The notes: generated by a model from the sequence alone, not told the origin. Shown: positions 10,953-22,846, counted from the stretch's first letter. The stretch is 64,000 bases of DNA from Tragulus kanchil (GCA_022376925.1 JAIOJX010000028.1:107627431-107691430); one strand, 5' to 3'. Translations and numbers: made by a program.

Positions 10953-11218
10953 GGGCTTCCCTGGTGGTCAGTGGGTAAATGGTCCATCTTGCAGTGTAAG
11001 GGGCACCAGTTTGATCCTTGGCCTGGGAGGATCACACGTGCAAGGAGTGGCTGGACTGGTGTGCCCAATTGCAAGCCAGCACTCTGGAACGCATGCGCCC
11101 AGAGCCAGTGCTCTGCAACAAGAGAGGCCGCTGCAATGGGAGGTCCACACAGGCCAAAGAATAAAGATGGATGAAAATAATAGATAGAAAACCAATAAAA
11201 AAGGCCAAATTTTTTTTA
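10953..11218 (+). mobile_element. tRNA-derived CHR-like SINE, T/A-tail subtype
   Basis: GGGCTTCCCTGGTGG head, GGCACCAGTTTGATCC in place of the B box, GCATGCGCCCAGAGCCAGTG, AATAAAGATGGATGAAAATA, and an AATAAAAAAGGCCAAA tail. An imperfect target duplication of about 15 bp flanks it (AAAAAGTGGATATTA near 10938 and AAAAAGCAGATATTA near 11219). Confidence 0.88.
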
Positions 11219-11335
11219 AAAAAGCAGATATTAAGACAGTAGTATAAACCCACTTATATCAATTACAAAAATGCAAGTACACTAAATCATTCAGTTAAAA
11301 AACAAAATGTCATGCTAGATTTCTGAAAAACACAA

Positions 11336-11440
11336 ATATTTGTTGCTATAGCCCCTACTCATCTCAACTAGAGAAAGCCTGAGTGCAGCAACAAAAACTC
11401 CACCATAGCCAAAAATAAATAAATAAATGAAGCTTAAAAT
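11336..11440 (+). mobile_element. CHR-2-type SINE, 3' fragment
   Basis: CAACTAGAGAAAGCCTGAGTG, GCAACAAAAACTCC and AGCCAAAAATAAATAAATAA correspond to the 3' third of the element at 9790-10115. The 5' part is missing. Confidence 0.75.
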
Positions 11441-11449
11441 CACCTCAGT

Positions 11450-12070
11450 TTAAAAAAAAATGACATTTCTCCCAAAATGCATCCATATGTTCGGTAAAAT
11501 CCCATTCAAAATCCTAAGACTTTATTCTATGGAAATTGACAAGTTGGCTTTAAAATTACATGAGAATAAAAGTGGTCAAAATAACCAGAAAATTCTTGAT
11601 GTGGGAGACCTTACTTTACCAGATGGTATACATAAGCTTACAATAAAGCTATACAGATAAGGACAGGGCAGAATTGGTACAAGCATAGAAATACACATCA
11701 AAGTAATAGAACAGAAAAATAGATCCATATTTATGTGGATACTAGAATAATATCAAATAGAATACTTAGAGCAGCGGGGAAAAACTGATCAACTCTTTTA
11801 AAAAGTATTCAGGGTCAACTAATTATATACGAGAGAATAAAATTTGACTACTTCTTCACACTAAACAGAAAAATTCAGTATTGGGTGATTTAAAGATCTA
11901 AACATGAAAAATAAACAATGAAACTATTAGAGGCAACAGATTAGGAATCTATTCCTGACCTTAGGTAGAAAAAGTTTTCTTCAACAGGTTTATAAAAAGC
12001 ACTAACAAAACAAAGAAATATCAAAAATTTGACTACATTAAAATTAAAATTTTTTACTCATCAAAACTAA
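11450..12070 (+). pseudogene. Old L1 ORF2 C-terminal part, decayed
   Basis: Plus-strand reading shows broken but ordered matches to the L1 ORF2 protein downstream of its reverse transcriptase. These include the KIPFKIL-like stretch, a VGDLTLPDGIHKLTIK stretch (YYKATVIK-region), and later FDYIKIKIFYSS near 12022-12060. Stops and frameshifts are frequent. A BovB 3' end has inserted directly downstream. Confidence 0.65.
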
Positions 12071-12072
12071 GA

Positions 12073-12795
12073 TCATGGCATCTGGTCCCATCACTTCATG
12101 GCAAATAGATAGGGAAAAAGTGCAAACAGTAATAGATATTTTCTTGGGCTCCAAAATCACTGTAGATAGTGAGGGCAGTCATGAAGTTAAAAGCCAGTTG
12201 CTCCTTGGGAAAAACACTATGACAAATCTAGACAGTGTTAAAAAGCAAAGACATCTAAGTCAAAAAAAGAAGAGAGAAAAAAAAATTCTAAAAAAAGAAT
12301 TTTCTTTTTAAACAAAGAAAAAGAAAAAGCGGAGACATCACTTTTCCAAACAGACCTGTACAGTCAAAGCTATAGTTTTTCCAGCAGTCACGTATGGATA
12401 TGAGAGTTGGACCATAAAGCACTGAAGAAATGATGTTTTTGAATGACAGTGCTAGAGAAGGCTCTTAAGAGTCCCTTGGACAGCAAGGAGATCAAACTAG
12501 TCAATCCTAAAGGAAATCGACTCTAAATATTCATTGGAAGGACTGATGCTGAAGTTCTAGTACTTAGGCCACGTGAGGTAAAGAGCCAATTCATTGGAAA
12601 AGACGCTGATGCTGGGAAAGACTGAGGGCAGGAGGAGGAGGAGACAACAGAGAATGAGACGTTTGGATGGCATTACTGACTCAATGGATATGAGTTTGAG
12701 CAAGCTCCGGGAGATGGCAAGGGACAGGAAGCCTGGCGTGCTGCAGTCCATGGGGTTGCGAAGAGTTAGACACAACTTAGTGACTCAACAACAGC
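12073..12795 (+). mobile_element. BovB (RTE) 3' end with A-rich insertion
   Basis: Contains ATGGCATCTGGTCCCATCAC, TTGGGCTCCAAAATCACTG, CCAGCAGTCACGTATGGATATG, GAGTCCCTTGGACAGCAAGG, AAGACGCTGATGCTGGGAAAG and TTGCGAAGAGTTAGACACAAC. These cover the C-terminal reverse-transcriptase region and 3' UTR of the ruminant BovB retrotransposon. It is 5'-truncated and frameshifted. A 77-bp A-rich insert at 12256-12332 interrupts it, flanked by AGACATC on both sides. Confidence 0.9.
12256..12332. repeat. 77-bp A-rich insert with 7-bp target duplication
   Basis: The flanks AGACATC at 12249-12255 and 12333-12339 form one uninterrupted site in other BovB copies, such as the one at 57663-57695. The inserted sequence is almost all A/G and includes AAATTC...GAATTT, able to form a small hairpin. 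It looks like a retroposed poly(A)-like piece with no identifiable body. Confidence 0.6.
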
Positions 12796-12839
12796 AATTC
12801 ACCAAAACACAGACAAGAGTAAAACGCCAATTTATAGGA

Positions 12840-13020
12840 AAAGACATCTGTGAAACATAAAATAAAAATTAAAAAAATAAAGAAATATGACCGAGTTCTT
12901 CACAAAAATGAAAATATAGATGGCCAGTAATTTTTAAAAATATGTGACCTTATTTTCTTAGTATTTATCATAGATTTTAGAATGATCATGGCTAATACTA
13001 ATTCAGGCATGTACAGAATA
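12840..13020 (+). mobile_element. Probable continuation of old L1
   Basis: Weak similarity to the L1 ORF2 end region, for example GATGGCCAGTAA and following AT-rich text. It fits as the L1 body resuming after the BovB insertion, but divergence is high. Confidence 0.35.
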
Positions 13021-13129
13021 CTATTTAGACCCAATATTGGTATATTAAATCAAAGTATCACGGAAGTGAGGTTAAAATCTCTGTCATGTCCGACTCTTCG
13101 CAATCCATGGAAGAACTATAAGTATAAGC

Positions 13130-13370
13130 AATAACATAAATAATTGCACAATGTTAAGTGAAAGAAGTTAGATACAAAATACATAATATATGAGATCACT
13201 TATATAAAGTTCAAAAACAGGCAAGGCTAGTCCCAGAGAGTTTACTCTTGTTTTAAAGAGTGAAGTGTATAAAGAGAGCATTAGGAAAGCTTTGTGGGCA
13301 CTGGCAATATTCTCCTGTATGTAATATAGTGATTACATAGGCATGGTCACCTAGTAATAATTCACTGGGC
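13130..13370 (+). mobile_element. Old L1 3' end (L1MA-like)
   Basis: GTTAAGTGAAAGAAGTTAGA, ATATGAGATCACTTATATAA and GGCACTGGCAATATTCTCC resemble the 3' part of old mammalian L1. The second copy is at about 14235-14475. Confidence 0.5.
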
Positions 13371-13536
13371 TCTAAATTCTTGACTTTGCTTTTTTAACTT
13401 TTTAGCGTCCTTAAATTTTTTAATGTACTTCACTCGTTTTTAAAATGTATCCAGAAATAATAAATTATTACTAGACTAATTCCTAAAATCTCAGTTTATG
13501 GCTTGAGGGAAGCAATGCATTTTAAAAGATAAAGAA

Positions 13537-13761
13537 GGGCTTCCCTGGTGGTCCAGTGGGTAAAGGGTCTGCCTTACAGTGTAAGGGGCACCAATTTGGT
13601 CCCTGGCCCAGGAGGATCCTGCGTGCTGCGGAGCAGCTAGACTGGTGTGTCCAATTGCCAGCCGCTTCTCTGGAGCACATGGGAGGCCAACACAGGCCAA
13701 AGGATAAAGATGGATGAAAATTTTAAAAAACAATAAAGGGCCAAAATTAAAAAAAAAAAAA
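13537..13761 (+). mobile_element. CHR-like SINE with internal deletion
   Basis: GGGCTTCCCTGGTGGTCCAG head and GGATAAAGATGGATGAAAAT tail. The central GCGCCCAGAGCCGGTGCTC segment is missing, so the element is about 40 bp short. A target duplication of about 13 bp flanks it (AAAAGATAAAGAA at 13524 and AAAAGATAGAGAA at 13762). Confidence 0.88.
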
Positions 13762-14641
13762 AAAAGATAGAGAAAATATATACAAGAAATTCAAACAACT
13801 GCTGCCACGATTTCAGAAGCTAACTGAAAACACAGTTGGGACTTGTGATTATCTAACTGTGCTGCTGAGGAATAACTAAATAAGACCTACTATTAGCAGG
13901 ACTACCCAGCTGTTATTTTGAGAGAGATGCAGTAATTTATCAGAAAAATCTCAATGTAGAATTGAGACAAGATGAGAATGAATTACTTGAAGGCCATTCC
14001 TAACATAATAGAAAGTTGGATTTGGACGCAACATGAGAGATTAATTACTAAGTTTGTTAGATGAAAAACCTGACACCAGAAGAGGCTATCTGGTCAATAT
14101 TAAGGTAATCCTTTTGGCAGCAAAGCTATTTAGACCCAATATTGGTATATTAAATCAAAGTATCACGGAAGTGAGGTTAAAATCTCTGTCATGTCCGACT
14201 CTTCGCAATCCATGGAAGAACTATAAGTATAAGCAATAACATAAATAATTGCACAATGTTAAGTGAAAGAAGTTAGATACAAAATACATAATATATGAGA
14301 TCACTTATATAAAGTTCAAAAACAGGCAAGGCTAGTCCCAGAGAGTTTACTCTTGTTTTAAAGAGTGAAGTGTATAAAGAGAGCATTAGGAAAGCTTTGT
14401 GGGCACTGGCAATATTCTCCTGTATGTAATATAGTGATTACATAGGCATGGTCACCTAGTAATAATTCACTGGGCTCTAAATTCTTGACTTTGCTTTTTT
14501 AACTTTTTAGCGTCCTTAAATTTTTTAATGTACTTCACTCGTTTTTAAAATGTATCCAGAAATAATAAATTATTACTAGACTAATTCCTAAAATCTCAGT
14601 TTATGGCTTGAGGGAAGCAATGCATTTTAAAAGATAAAGAA

Positions 14642-14866
14642 GGGCTTCCCTGGTGGTCCAGTGGGTAAAGGGTCTGCCTTACAGTGTAAGGGGCACCAAT
14701 TTGGTCCCTGGCCCAGGAGGATCCTGCGTGCTGCGGAGCAGCTAGACTGGTGTGTCCAATTGCCAGCCGCTTCTCTGGAGCACATGGGAGGCCAACACAG
14801 GCCAAAGGATAAAGATGGATGAAAATTTTAAAAAACAATAAAGGGCCAAAATTAAAAAAAAAAAAA
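14642..14866 (+). mobile_element. CHR-like SINE with internal deletion, second copy
   Basis: Identical by eye to 13537-13761, including the internal deletion, so it arose by local duplication 4 and not by a second insertion. Confidence 0.88.
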
Positions 14867-15230
14867 AAAAGATAGAGAAAATATATACAAGAAATTCAAA
14901 CAACTGCTGCCACGATTTCAGAAGCTAACTGAAAACACAGTTGGGACTTGTGATTATCTAACTGTGCTGCTGAGGAATAACTAAATAAGACCTACTATTA
15001 GCAGGACTACCCAGCTGTTATTTTGAGAGAGATGCAGTAATTTATCAGAAAAATCTCAATGTAGAATTGAGACAAGATGAGAATGAATTACTTGAAGGCC
15101 ATTCCTAACATAATAGAAAGTTGGATTTGGACGCAACATGAGAGATTAATTACTAAGTTTGTTAGATGAAAAACCTGACACCAGAAGAGGCTATCTGGTC
15201 AATATTAAGGTAATCCTTGTGGCAGCAAAG

Positions 15231-16019
15231 CTGGAAGAGTAACTCACAACTCTTCCTAGGGCAGAGCATTTTCCATTTTTCCAAGCTATTTTCCCATACC
15301 TTACCTGCTTTCAGTTGTTATGGCTGGGGAATCTTTTTTTTTTTCTTGTTTAAATCTCAGAATATTGGAAGTAGGATATTGTGCAATGCCAGAATTTATA
15401 ACTTTGGGAATGCAGTAAGTGTTTTTACTTAGAAATTAACTCCACTGCTTACTGCAAACTCAACTTTCAGAGACAATTTAATGCAATGTGAAGACATAAT
15501 GTAAGTGAAGACATACTTAGAGAAAAGTACCAGCTATCCAGTAAGTAAATACCTTTTATATCCAGGGCCTGTAAGTTTCCAAATTACCCAAAGGAAACAA
15601 TGAATGTCCTTTGCGGAGGAAATCTGCTTTAATAATTCCACTTCAGTTTTCTGTTCATTTTTATCCACGTTGTGTCTACTACCTGGTAACCATGGAAGCA
15701 TATATCACAGACGTGGCAGAAAAAAACAAATCTAAAATATACATATTGAAACACACTGGTACAAATGATGCCCCTTTCAATAACCATTCAACTTGGATTC
15801 CTTTCTCTTTAACAGTGTTTAGTTATCAATTGTATGTAAATGTATGCCTACTAAAAAGGGTTTTTCTCACAGGAAGGTACCACATAGAGTTGATATGTCA
15901 TATATGGAGTTGATATGTCATATATCACAAATGTCTCTAAGTTTAATTAAAATTACCCAACATATTTCTCTGGAAGTGTCTTTAATATTAATCATTTATG
16001 CAAAGCAAACTAAATATTG
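15231..16019. other. Unassigned unique sequence
   Basis: No gene recognised. Frames of 100-115 codons at 15611-16191 overlap each other and have no domain or codon pattern that I can support. A 19-bp unit GAGTTGATATGTCATATAT is repeated twice at 15887 and 15907. Confidence 0.45.
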
Positions 16020-16190
16020 TGCAAAAATATCTCTGGAAGGCTTCACAAAAGCCTGGAAATGCTGGTTACCTCTGAAAGGGGCATTTCCGGAGAAAAGTAG
16101 GGAGAACTTATTTTTATTCTCCTTTGCAATGTTTAAGTATTTATTTTCTATTTTGAAAGGAATTAAAAATAACAAAAGTTGCACTTATTG
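16020..16190 (+). mobile_element. Probable 3' end of an old L1
   Basis: ATCTCTGGAAGGCTTCACAA, GGTTACCTCTGAAAGGGG and the TTTGCAATGTTTAAGTATTT stretch follow a layout seen in old L1 tails. Related pieces lie near 23998-24180 and 60230-60650. The family assignment is tentative. Confidence 0.4.
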
Positions 16191-16555
16191 ACAAGTTCAT
16201 TTTAAATAAAAAGTAAAATAAAATCCCTTTGTATTTCTCCCTATCTCTTCAATCACCAACCCTTCCTAAAACACAGGAGCCTATACACAGGAGCCTATGA
16301 TTTCCTCATAAATATATTCTGACACTGAGACCAGTTTTCCAAAAGGTGGCAAGGACAATCAGGTACTCATCTATTCCCACCTTCTCTCCAAAAGCCTCTT
16401 TGATAGTATCCACTTTTAGATACCCGAAACATAGAAATTAGGAAGCACATCTCTTTTTCTGAATAATAAGGGCTCCTAAGAAGTGACATGCTTGCACACA
16501 GCTAGCTTCCAGGTCTCCAGGAGGCACTAGCCATTTGCCTATCCAAAGAGAGTTC
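16191..16555. other. Unassigned unique sequence
   Basis: No gene seen. A 14-bp direct repeat ACACAGGAGCCTAT occurs twice near 16272 and 16286. Confidence 0.45.
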
Positions 16556-16572
16556 CTACCATCTTCTCTTTT

Positions 16573-16905
16573 TCTCTTTCTTTTTTTTTAAATGTCATTT
16601 ATTTATTTATTTATGGGGGGGCGGTTGGGGAGGGAGGGGGTGGGTGGGCCACTTCCATTGGTCTTTCATTTATCTATTTTTATCCATCTTTGTTCTTTGG
16701 CCCATGTGGGCCTCCCATTGCAGTGGCCTCTGTTGTCGCAGAGCACCAGCTCTGGGCGCATGCGCTCCAGAGCTCCAGCTTGATAATTGGACACATCAGT
16801 CCAGCTGCTCCACGGCACATGGAATCTTCCCAGGCCAGGGATCGAACCGGCGCCCCTTGCACTGCAAGGCGGTGTCCTTACCCACTGGACCACCAGGGAA
16901 GCCCG
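16573..16905 (-). mobile_element. tRNA-derived CHR-like SINE, C-rich-tail subtype
   Basis: Reverse orientation: the G-rich complement of the C tail, then TTCATTTATCTATTTTTATC, GGGCGCATGCGCTCCAGAGC, GGGATCGAACC (B box complement) and CTGGACCACCAGGGAAGCCC. The target duplication is about 12 bp (CTACCATCTTC at 16556 and 16906). Open frames inside it are not genes. Confidence 0.9.
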
Positions 16906-16918
16906 CTACCATCTTCCC

Positions 16919-17540
16919 TTAAGGACACTCACAGTGACTCTGGAACCTACAATGCCAGAGGGGAAATTTTTGGACCATGACTCCCTCTATTGTAACCAGC
17001 CCCTCACAACCAACCAAGGAGATTAGATGAGTTAGTGACTTGGTGGATCAGACCAATTAGACCATGCTTCTCAGTTTAGTGAAGCAGATTTAAGCCAAAG
17101 TCCCAGGCAGGGGAGTGCTAGATCTCAGCCTTCTATTTTGTCCACCCACTTCAGTGGGAGGCATCAGACCTGGAAGATGTTACTACTTAGAATACTCAAA
17201 TCTGTCATGAATAAAACTGATAGATTTACTCTCCATCTGCAGTCTATTGTCTTACTTTTCAATTGCTTTTAAATAGGGATAGAGAAGAGGGGTTCCATTT
17301 ATTGAAATTTATCAAAAACTCTAACAAATATATTAAATGTACATACGGGTTACAAAACATACTAATTTCAGAAACATAATGACTGGGAGCGAAGGTCTTT
17401 GAATCAAGGAAATAGGATGTACCCTATTTATAATTCAAATAATTCAAATTCGCTCTTTCCTTAATTGTTGTGTTCCTATTCTGGCATCTCTTATTATCCA
17501 AAACCTAGCCATTGCTGAAACCATGTTTAGTAACTTATAA
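16919..17540. other. Unassigned unique sequence
   Basis: No gene or recognisable mobile element. Confidence 0.45.
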
Positions 17541-18060
17541 TCAGATAGTAGTATACTATATTTCATTGTCTTGAATGAATAAAACAGTAATGCATTCCCA
17601 ATCCAACCAAAAATACACCCATAGACACACGCACATCACTATCTTTTGACTCACTGCCACTCTCCCTCGCTCGCTCCACTCCACCACTCTGAACATGTCA
17701 GGTTTACTCTCACCTTAGAGTCACCGTACTAGCTATCTTCTACTGCCTGGCAAACCCTTCCCTCAATATCCACATGATTCCTGACCTTTTCAAGATTTCC
17801 CTAAAATATCACTTTCTCAATGAGGCCTACCCTGAAAATGTAGCAACCCTTCCCGGATCTCTCTTTCTCTGCTTAATTTTTCCTTGCACTTAACACCTTC
17901 TAATGTATTTTAAAATATATATCCTGTCTGATGCCTGTCTTCCCAAATGAAATGTAAACCTCATGAGATACGGATTTGGGGGAATTTTGTTGTTATTCAC
18001 TGATACATCAAGAGCCTGGAACAGTATTCGCTCAGCACCTTATACATACTCAATAAATAT

Positions 18061-18378
18061 ATATTTTTAAAAATTTATTTATTTATCTTTTGGGGGGGTG
18101 GGGAGGGAGGGGGATGGGCAGGTCACTTCTATTGGTCTTTCATTTCTCCATTTTCATTCGTCTTTGTTCTTTGGCTCCTGTGGGCCTCTCATCGCAGTGG
18201 CCACTGTCGTCGCAGAGCACTGGCTCTGGGCGCATGCGCGCCAGAGCTCTGGCTGGGTAATTGGACACATTGGTCCAGCCGCTCCACGGCACCTGGGATC
18301 CTCCCAGGCCAGGGATTGAACCGGCGCCCCTTGCACTGCAAGGTGGTGTCCTCACCCACTGGACCACCAGGGGAAGCC
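18061..18378 (-). mobile_element. tRNA-derived CHR-like SINE, C-rich-tail subtype
   Basis: G-rich tail complement, GGCGCATGCGCGCCAGAGC, GGGATTGAACCGGCGCC, GGACCACCAGGGGAAGCCC. The 12-bp target duplication CTCAATAAATAT is perfect (18049-18060 and 18379-18390). It carries CCACCAGGGGAAGC, which looks CTCF-like. Confidence 0.92.
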
Positions 18379-19159
18379 CTCAATAAATATTTGTTGTTGA
18401 ACTAAACTCTGCCTTCAAGCCATCCACTGCCACATCCTCGACCTTTTAAGATATTTTTGGATCTTATTACTCATTGAGACTCTGCTAAAAGGCTATGAAC
18501 TCTCTCCCCAGGAAAACATATTCACAGGAACGTATATATGTGTACACATTTAAATAAATTCTTATATATAGTTTCAGTGGGTCTCACCTCTAGAGCCACA
18601 TCCTCGACCTTATAAGATAATCTAGTATACTTATTTTTTATCAGATAGTAGTATACTATATTTCATTGTCTTGAATGAATAAAACAGTAATGCATTCCCA
18701 ATCCAACCAAAAATACACCCATAGACACACGCACATCACTATCTTTTGACTCACTGCCACTCTCCCTCGCTCGCTCCACTCCACCACTCTGAACATGTCA
18801 GGTTTACTCTCACCTTAGAGTCACCGTACTAGCTATCTTCTACTGCCTGGCAAACCCTTCCCTCAATATCCACATGATTCCTGACCTTTTCAAGATTTCC
18901 TAAAATATCACTTTCTCAATGAGGCCTACCCTGAAAATGTAGCAACCCTTCCCGGATCTCTCTTTCTCTGCTTAATTTTTCCTTGCACTTAACACCTTCT
19001 AATGTATTTTAAAATATATATCCTGTCTGATGCCTGTCTTCCCAAATGAAATGTAAACCTCATGAGATACGGATTTGGGGGAATTTTGTTGTTATTCACT
19101 GATACATCAAGAGCCTGGAACAGTATTCGCTCAGCACCTTATACATACTCAATAAATAT

Positions 19160-19477
19160 ATATTTTTAAAAATTTATTTATTTATCTTTTGGGGGGGTGG
19201 GGAGGGAGGGGGATGGGCAGGTCACTTCTATTGGTCTTTCATTTCTCCATTTTCATTCGTCTTTGTTCTTTGGCTCCTGTGGGCCTCTCATCGCAGTGGC
19301 CACTGTCGTCGCAGAGCACTGGCTCTGGGCGCATGCGCGCCAGAGCTCTGGCTGGGTAATTGGACACATTGGTCCAGCCGCTCCACGGCACCTGGGATCC
19401 TCCCAGGCCAGGGATTGAACCGGCGCCCCTTGCACTGCAAGGTGGTGTCCTCACCCACTGGACCACCAGGGGAAGCC
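19160..19477 (-). mobile_element. CHR-like SINE, second copy
   Basis: Same element and same target duplication as 18061-18378, carried by local duplication 5. Confidence 0.92.
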
Positions 19478-19690
19478 CTCAATAAATATTTGTTGTTGAA
19501 CTAAACTCTGCCTTCAAGCCATCCACTGCCACATCCTCGACCTTTTAAGATATTTTTGGATCTTATTACTCATTGAGACTCTGCTAAAAGGCTATGAACT
19601 CTCTCCCCAGGAAAACATATTCACAGGAACGTATATATGTGTACACATTTAAATAAATTCTTATATATAGTTTCAGTGGGTCTCTGGACC

Positions 19691-22060
19691 TCTAGAGGAC
19701 CATGCATGGAGATCTAAACCCACAGGTTATACAGACTATGGAGGGGTTATCAGTAGGTCATATAAGATACCAGAAACAGAGTAAGTTTCTACACTGCAAA
19801 GGGAGGGCACCAGAGGTCCATTGTTATGTCAAGTACTGGATGAGGGGAATCCAGGAAGAGGGCTTTGTGGAAGGAAGCCCAGAATAAGCCCATCCTGGGA
19901 TCAGAGCACAGGTAATGTGAAGAGCAGCCCAGTGCTTCCTCCTTCCTTCTTCCATGCTACTCCCAGCATGACCCCCTCCACCACCATCCTCCTCACCCCA
20001 CCAAACCCTGCCCAGGATTGCATTAAAGTTAGGTCAGGAAGCAAAAGCTGGCCTCCCACAGGGTGAGGAACGAGTGCAGGTAGCTTTGGGGTCAACAGAG
20101 GTAGATGGGAAGGACACTACCCAGTAGAGGTGTTTGAGAAGAAGAAAATTCTAGTGGCCTCCTATCTGAGCAATCATTTTCAGTTATTCATTCATTTGTG
20201 TGTGAGTGTGACTCTCTCAGCAACTCCCTGAGCAAAGAGAAAGAAGAAAAGGTTTAGGAGCTTTCTATATCTCTTCAGAGAGAAAAAACAAAACAAAACA
20301 AAAATACTTCTCCACAAATACGTAACCAAAATCCATCAGAATTATAAAGTATCAAGAAATGGAAAACATTTGTTAGAACACAAAAGCTGTTTTAGAGAAA
20401 ATGAATAGTCTCAATGATATTTAAGAATGTAGATGGCTAATTGAAAAATTATCATACTGAACAGATGGAAACCTGACCTCGAAAACCTGGCCATGGTTGT
20501 TCCATTTGCTTTCCTAGCACAGAGAGACAGCTCAGGTAAGTAGGAGGTGGAGCAGAGATGAGCGGACTAAGGTGGCACTCCAGGAACTAGCAAGCAGACA
20601 AAATTCAACGCAACCAAGCTCTCCATTAAGGGAGCTACAGAGTAATGACACTGAACAGGATAACCTGCCAGTGTAAAGAGAAGAGGCCCAGAAAAGTCCA
20701 CTGATGCAGAGAAAGCAGCATCTATCAAGTAAGAAGAGGTGCAGCTAGGGAAAATATGCAAAGCATAGGGGAACATCTATTGAAAATGGCTGATTTCATC
20801 TGGTAGAATTCCAACAACACTGCCAACAATGTTGTGGTCAGGCCTGCCAGGTGATAGCAACTGTGTGGATTCTATCAGGACCAGACGTATAAAACCTGTG
20901 CTGAAAAAAATCCCCATCGACCGAAGAGAAGTGAACATCATGTAGGCTGTGCCTGTTCTATCAGGAACTCTCCCCCCGTGAGTGACCTGAACATTTCTCC
21001 CCTCTATGTGCAGCCCCAGAATAGCATTTGTCAGGAAAAGAATCCCCATCCTTGAGGAGCATCCCGTGGTTACACGGGCCCTTCACATCCACAATCTCAC
21101 TGACCTCACACAGCCTTTTACTTGGTGGTATTTTTGCAAAACAAGATCACTGAGTTCACAGTGTAACTTCCCCTAGATAACCTGAACTGCCAACTACACA
21201 ATAAAAAGCTCAGAGAAATTCATTAATGCCCTGTGTCTACAATTTCTGTTTCAGAGCGGCACAATTAGAGCTTTGGTGAAAGATTTCATTAGGACCAAAC
21301 TTCACATGGGTTCCAGGACACTGTTCTGAGAAGTTTCAGCTTCTGATGAACCCAGCTGGGCACTGTTTCCTTCAAATGCCCAAACCCTCTGAAAATGTTC
21401 CAGTCTCCAGGTCTACAGGGGCAGCTATAAGTACAAAATGTCTTCAAGAGCAAGTTCTCAAAGGCCTGGGAAGTTTGGGAGAATTCGGTCAGAGCTATCC
21501 TTGACCTCCTCACTGCTCCCTACATTCTCAATGAACTTAGAATTCTAGTCTCTAAATATTTAACCATGACCACATCCTATATTTGCTTTTACCTCTCCAG
21601 CATCTCTTCCCATCTTTAATCATTCACTCTCTGTTTAAAACTCCCTCCACAGAGCTCCTGTGTTATCTTCAACTGAAATCTGACTACCTTTCTCTTCCCT
21701 CTGCTACCATAAGGAATAAATCTAAGTGTCTTCACTGGATAATCTAAGCTATTTAACAGAGCTACCAGACACATACCAATTAATACAGAATAAGACAAAT
21801 ACAGTTAATTAACTCTCAGACCAAGCAAAATATACTTAACAAAGCAACATTAGATTTATAGTTGTAATTATACACATATAGATAGATTAAGCACTCTCTT
21901 CAATGTAAGTGCTTTTCAGTGTTTCCCACAGTACTTATTCACTAGCAGTCTTAGCGTTAAAAGTTTGTCACCATTTTGGGCAGCATTTCCAAAAACCTTG
22001 AACCCCAGGGAGACCCAGGCCAGTTCTCACAGATTCTTAACACCCCAAAATACAAAACAA
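19691..22060. other. Long stretch without recognisable repeats or genes
   Basis: About 2.4 kb with higher GC than most of the window. I see no supported exon. Frames of 60-90 codons on both strands (such as minus 20777-21049) lack domains, and none sits between convincing splice sites. GCTCAGGTAAGTAGG near 20531 looks like a splice donor but has no matching gene context. Confidence 0.5.
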
Positions 22061-22064
22061 TAAG

Positions 22065-22260
22065 CTCAAACTGCCCCCTCATTAGTTCACAGCCCTGGAT
22101 GCACATTAGAATCTCTGGGGTGCTTTTTAAGAAGTCTTGTTGCTTGGCGCACAACCACTTGAAACAGAATTTCTAGGAGTGTGGGAAGAGGAGGGGAATT
22201 GGCAGCTTTTTAACTCTCCACATTTTCTAATGTGCATTCAGGAATGAGAATTGTTGTGTG
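22065..22260. mobile_element. Probable MER5/MER20-type DNA transposon fossils
   Basis: GGATGCACATTAGAATCTCTGGGG and later TCTAATGTGCATTCAGGAATGAGAA form a degenerate inverted pair typical of short hAT-Charlie elements. A second piece starting CCAGTGTTTCTCAGATGTT follows at 22265. Confidence 0.5.
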
Positions 22261-22492
22261 CAAACCAGTGTTTCTCAGATGTTAAAACACATGAGACTCA
22301 CCTCTGAGACGGAATCTGTAGCTCCGAAAAAACACAGAAAATCTGCTTCCTCAGGGTTGGGGTTCAAACCAAGGATCTGCCTTCTTACCAAATGCCAGGT
22401 GCTATGAACACGGCGAACAAGGCAGTCCTTTTAAGAACAAGGTGGTCCTTTTAAAACCTTCCTAAAGAAACCCTGCCCTGTTTTAGATGAGT

Positions 22493-22735
22493 GATTCTTA
22501 AAGTGTGGCCCCTGAACCAGCAGCATTCGCAACAAGATCACCTGTAACCTATTAGAAATACAAATACTTGGACCTCCACCCTAGAGAGTGAAACAGAAAT
22601 AGTGAGGTGAGTACTGTCAATCAGTATTGTAACAGTCCTCCAGCTGATAGCAATGTTCATTCTAGTTTGTGAAGCTCTAACACAGATGATTGTGCTTGTC
22701 AAGTACAGAGGGGGAGGATCCCAATGAAGCAAATA
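22493..22735 (+). mobile_element. MER20-like hAT-Charlie DNA transposon fossil
   Basis: GTGATTCTTAAAGTGTGGCCCCTGAACCAGCAGCATTCGC, then ATCACCTGTAACC and TTAGAAATACAAATACTTGGACC, matches the plus orientation of the element type seen reversed at 2075. Confidence 0.75.
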
Positions 22736-22846
22736 TCAAGTCCCATTGGCACATCTGGGGTTTTGCATCATGTCTTAAAGGGAATAGGAAGCCTTTGGAA
22801 ACAACCTAAACATTTTTGAGTAGCTTCGAAAAGGTTATTCTAAGTC

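Larger units (their letters stand above)
13021..15230. repeat. Local direct duplication 4, offset 1105 bp
   Basis: Positions 13021-14125 recur at 14126-15230 with no filler between them. The copies share CAAAGCT at the join. The only difference I noticed is CTTTTGG/CTTGTGG near the right edge. The unit carries an old L1 tail, a Bov-A scrap (CTCTGTCATGTCCGACTC) and a SINE. Confidence 0.95.
17541..19690. repeat. Local direct duplication 5, offset 1099-1100 bp
   Basis: Positions 17541-18595 recur at 18641-19690. The one indel I noticed is TTTCCCTAAAA/TTTCCTAAAA near 17800/18900. The junction 18596-18640 contains GCCACATCCTCGACCTT, which is copied from inside the unit (near 18429), followed by unrelated bases. 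The unit holds unique DNA and one SINE. Confidence 0.95.

Noticed and set aside
15611..16191. Two overlapping plus frames of 100 and 115 codons
   Set aside because: They overlap in different frames, include a probable old L1 tail at the 3' end, and have no recognisable protein features.
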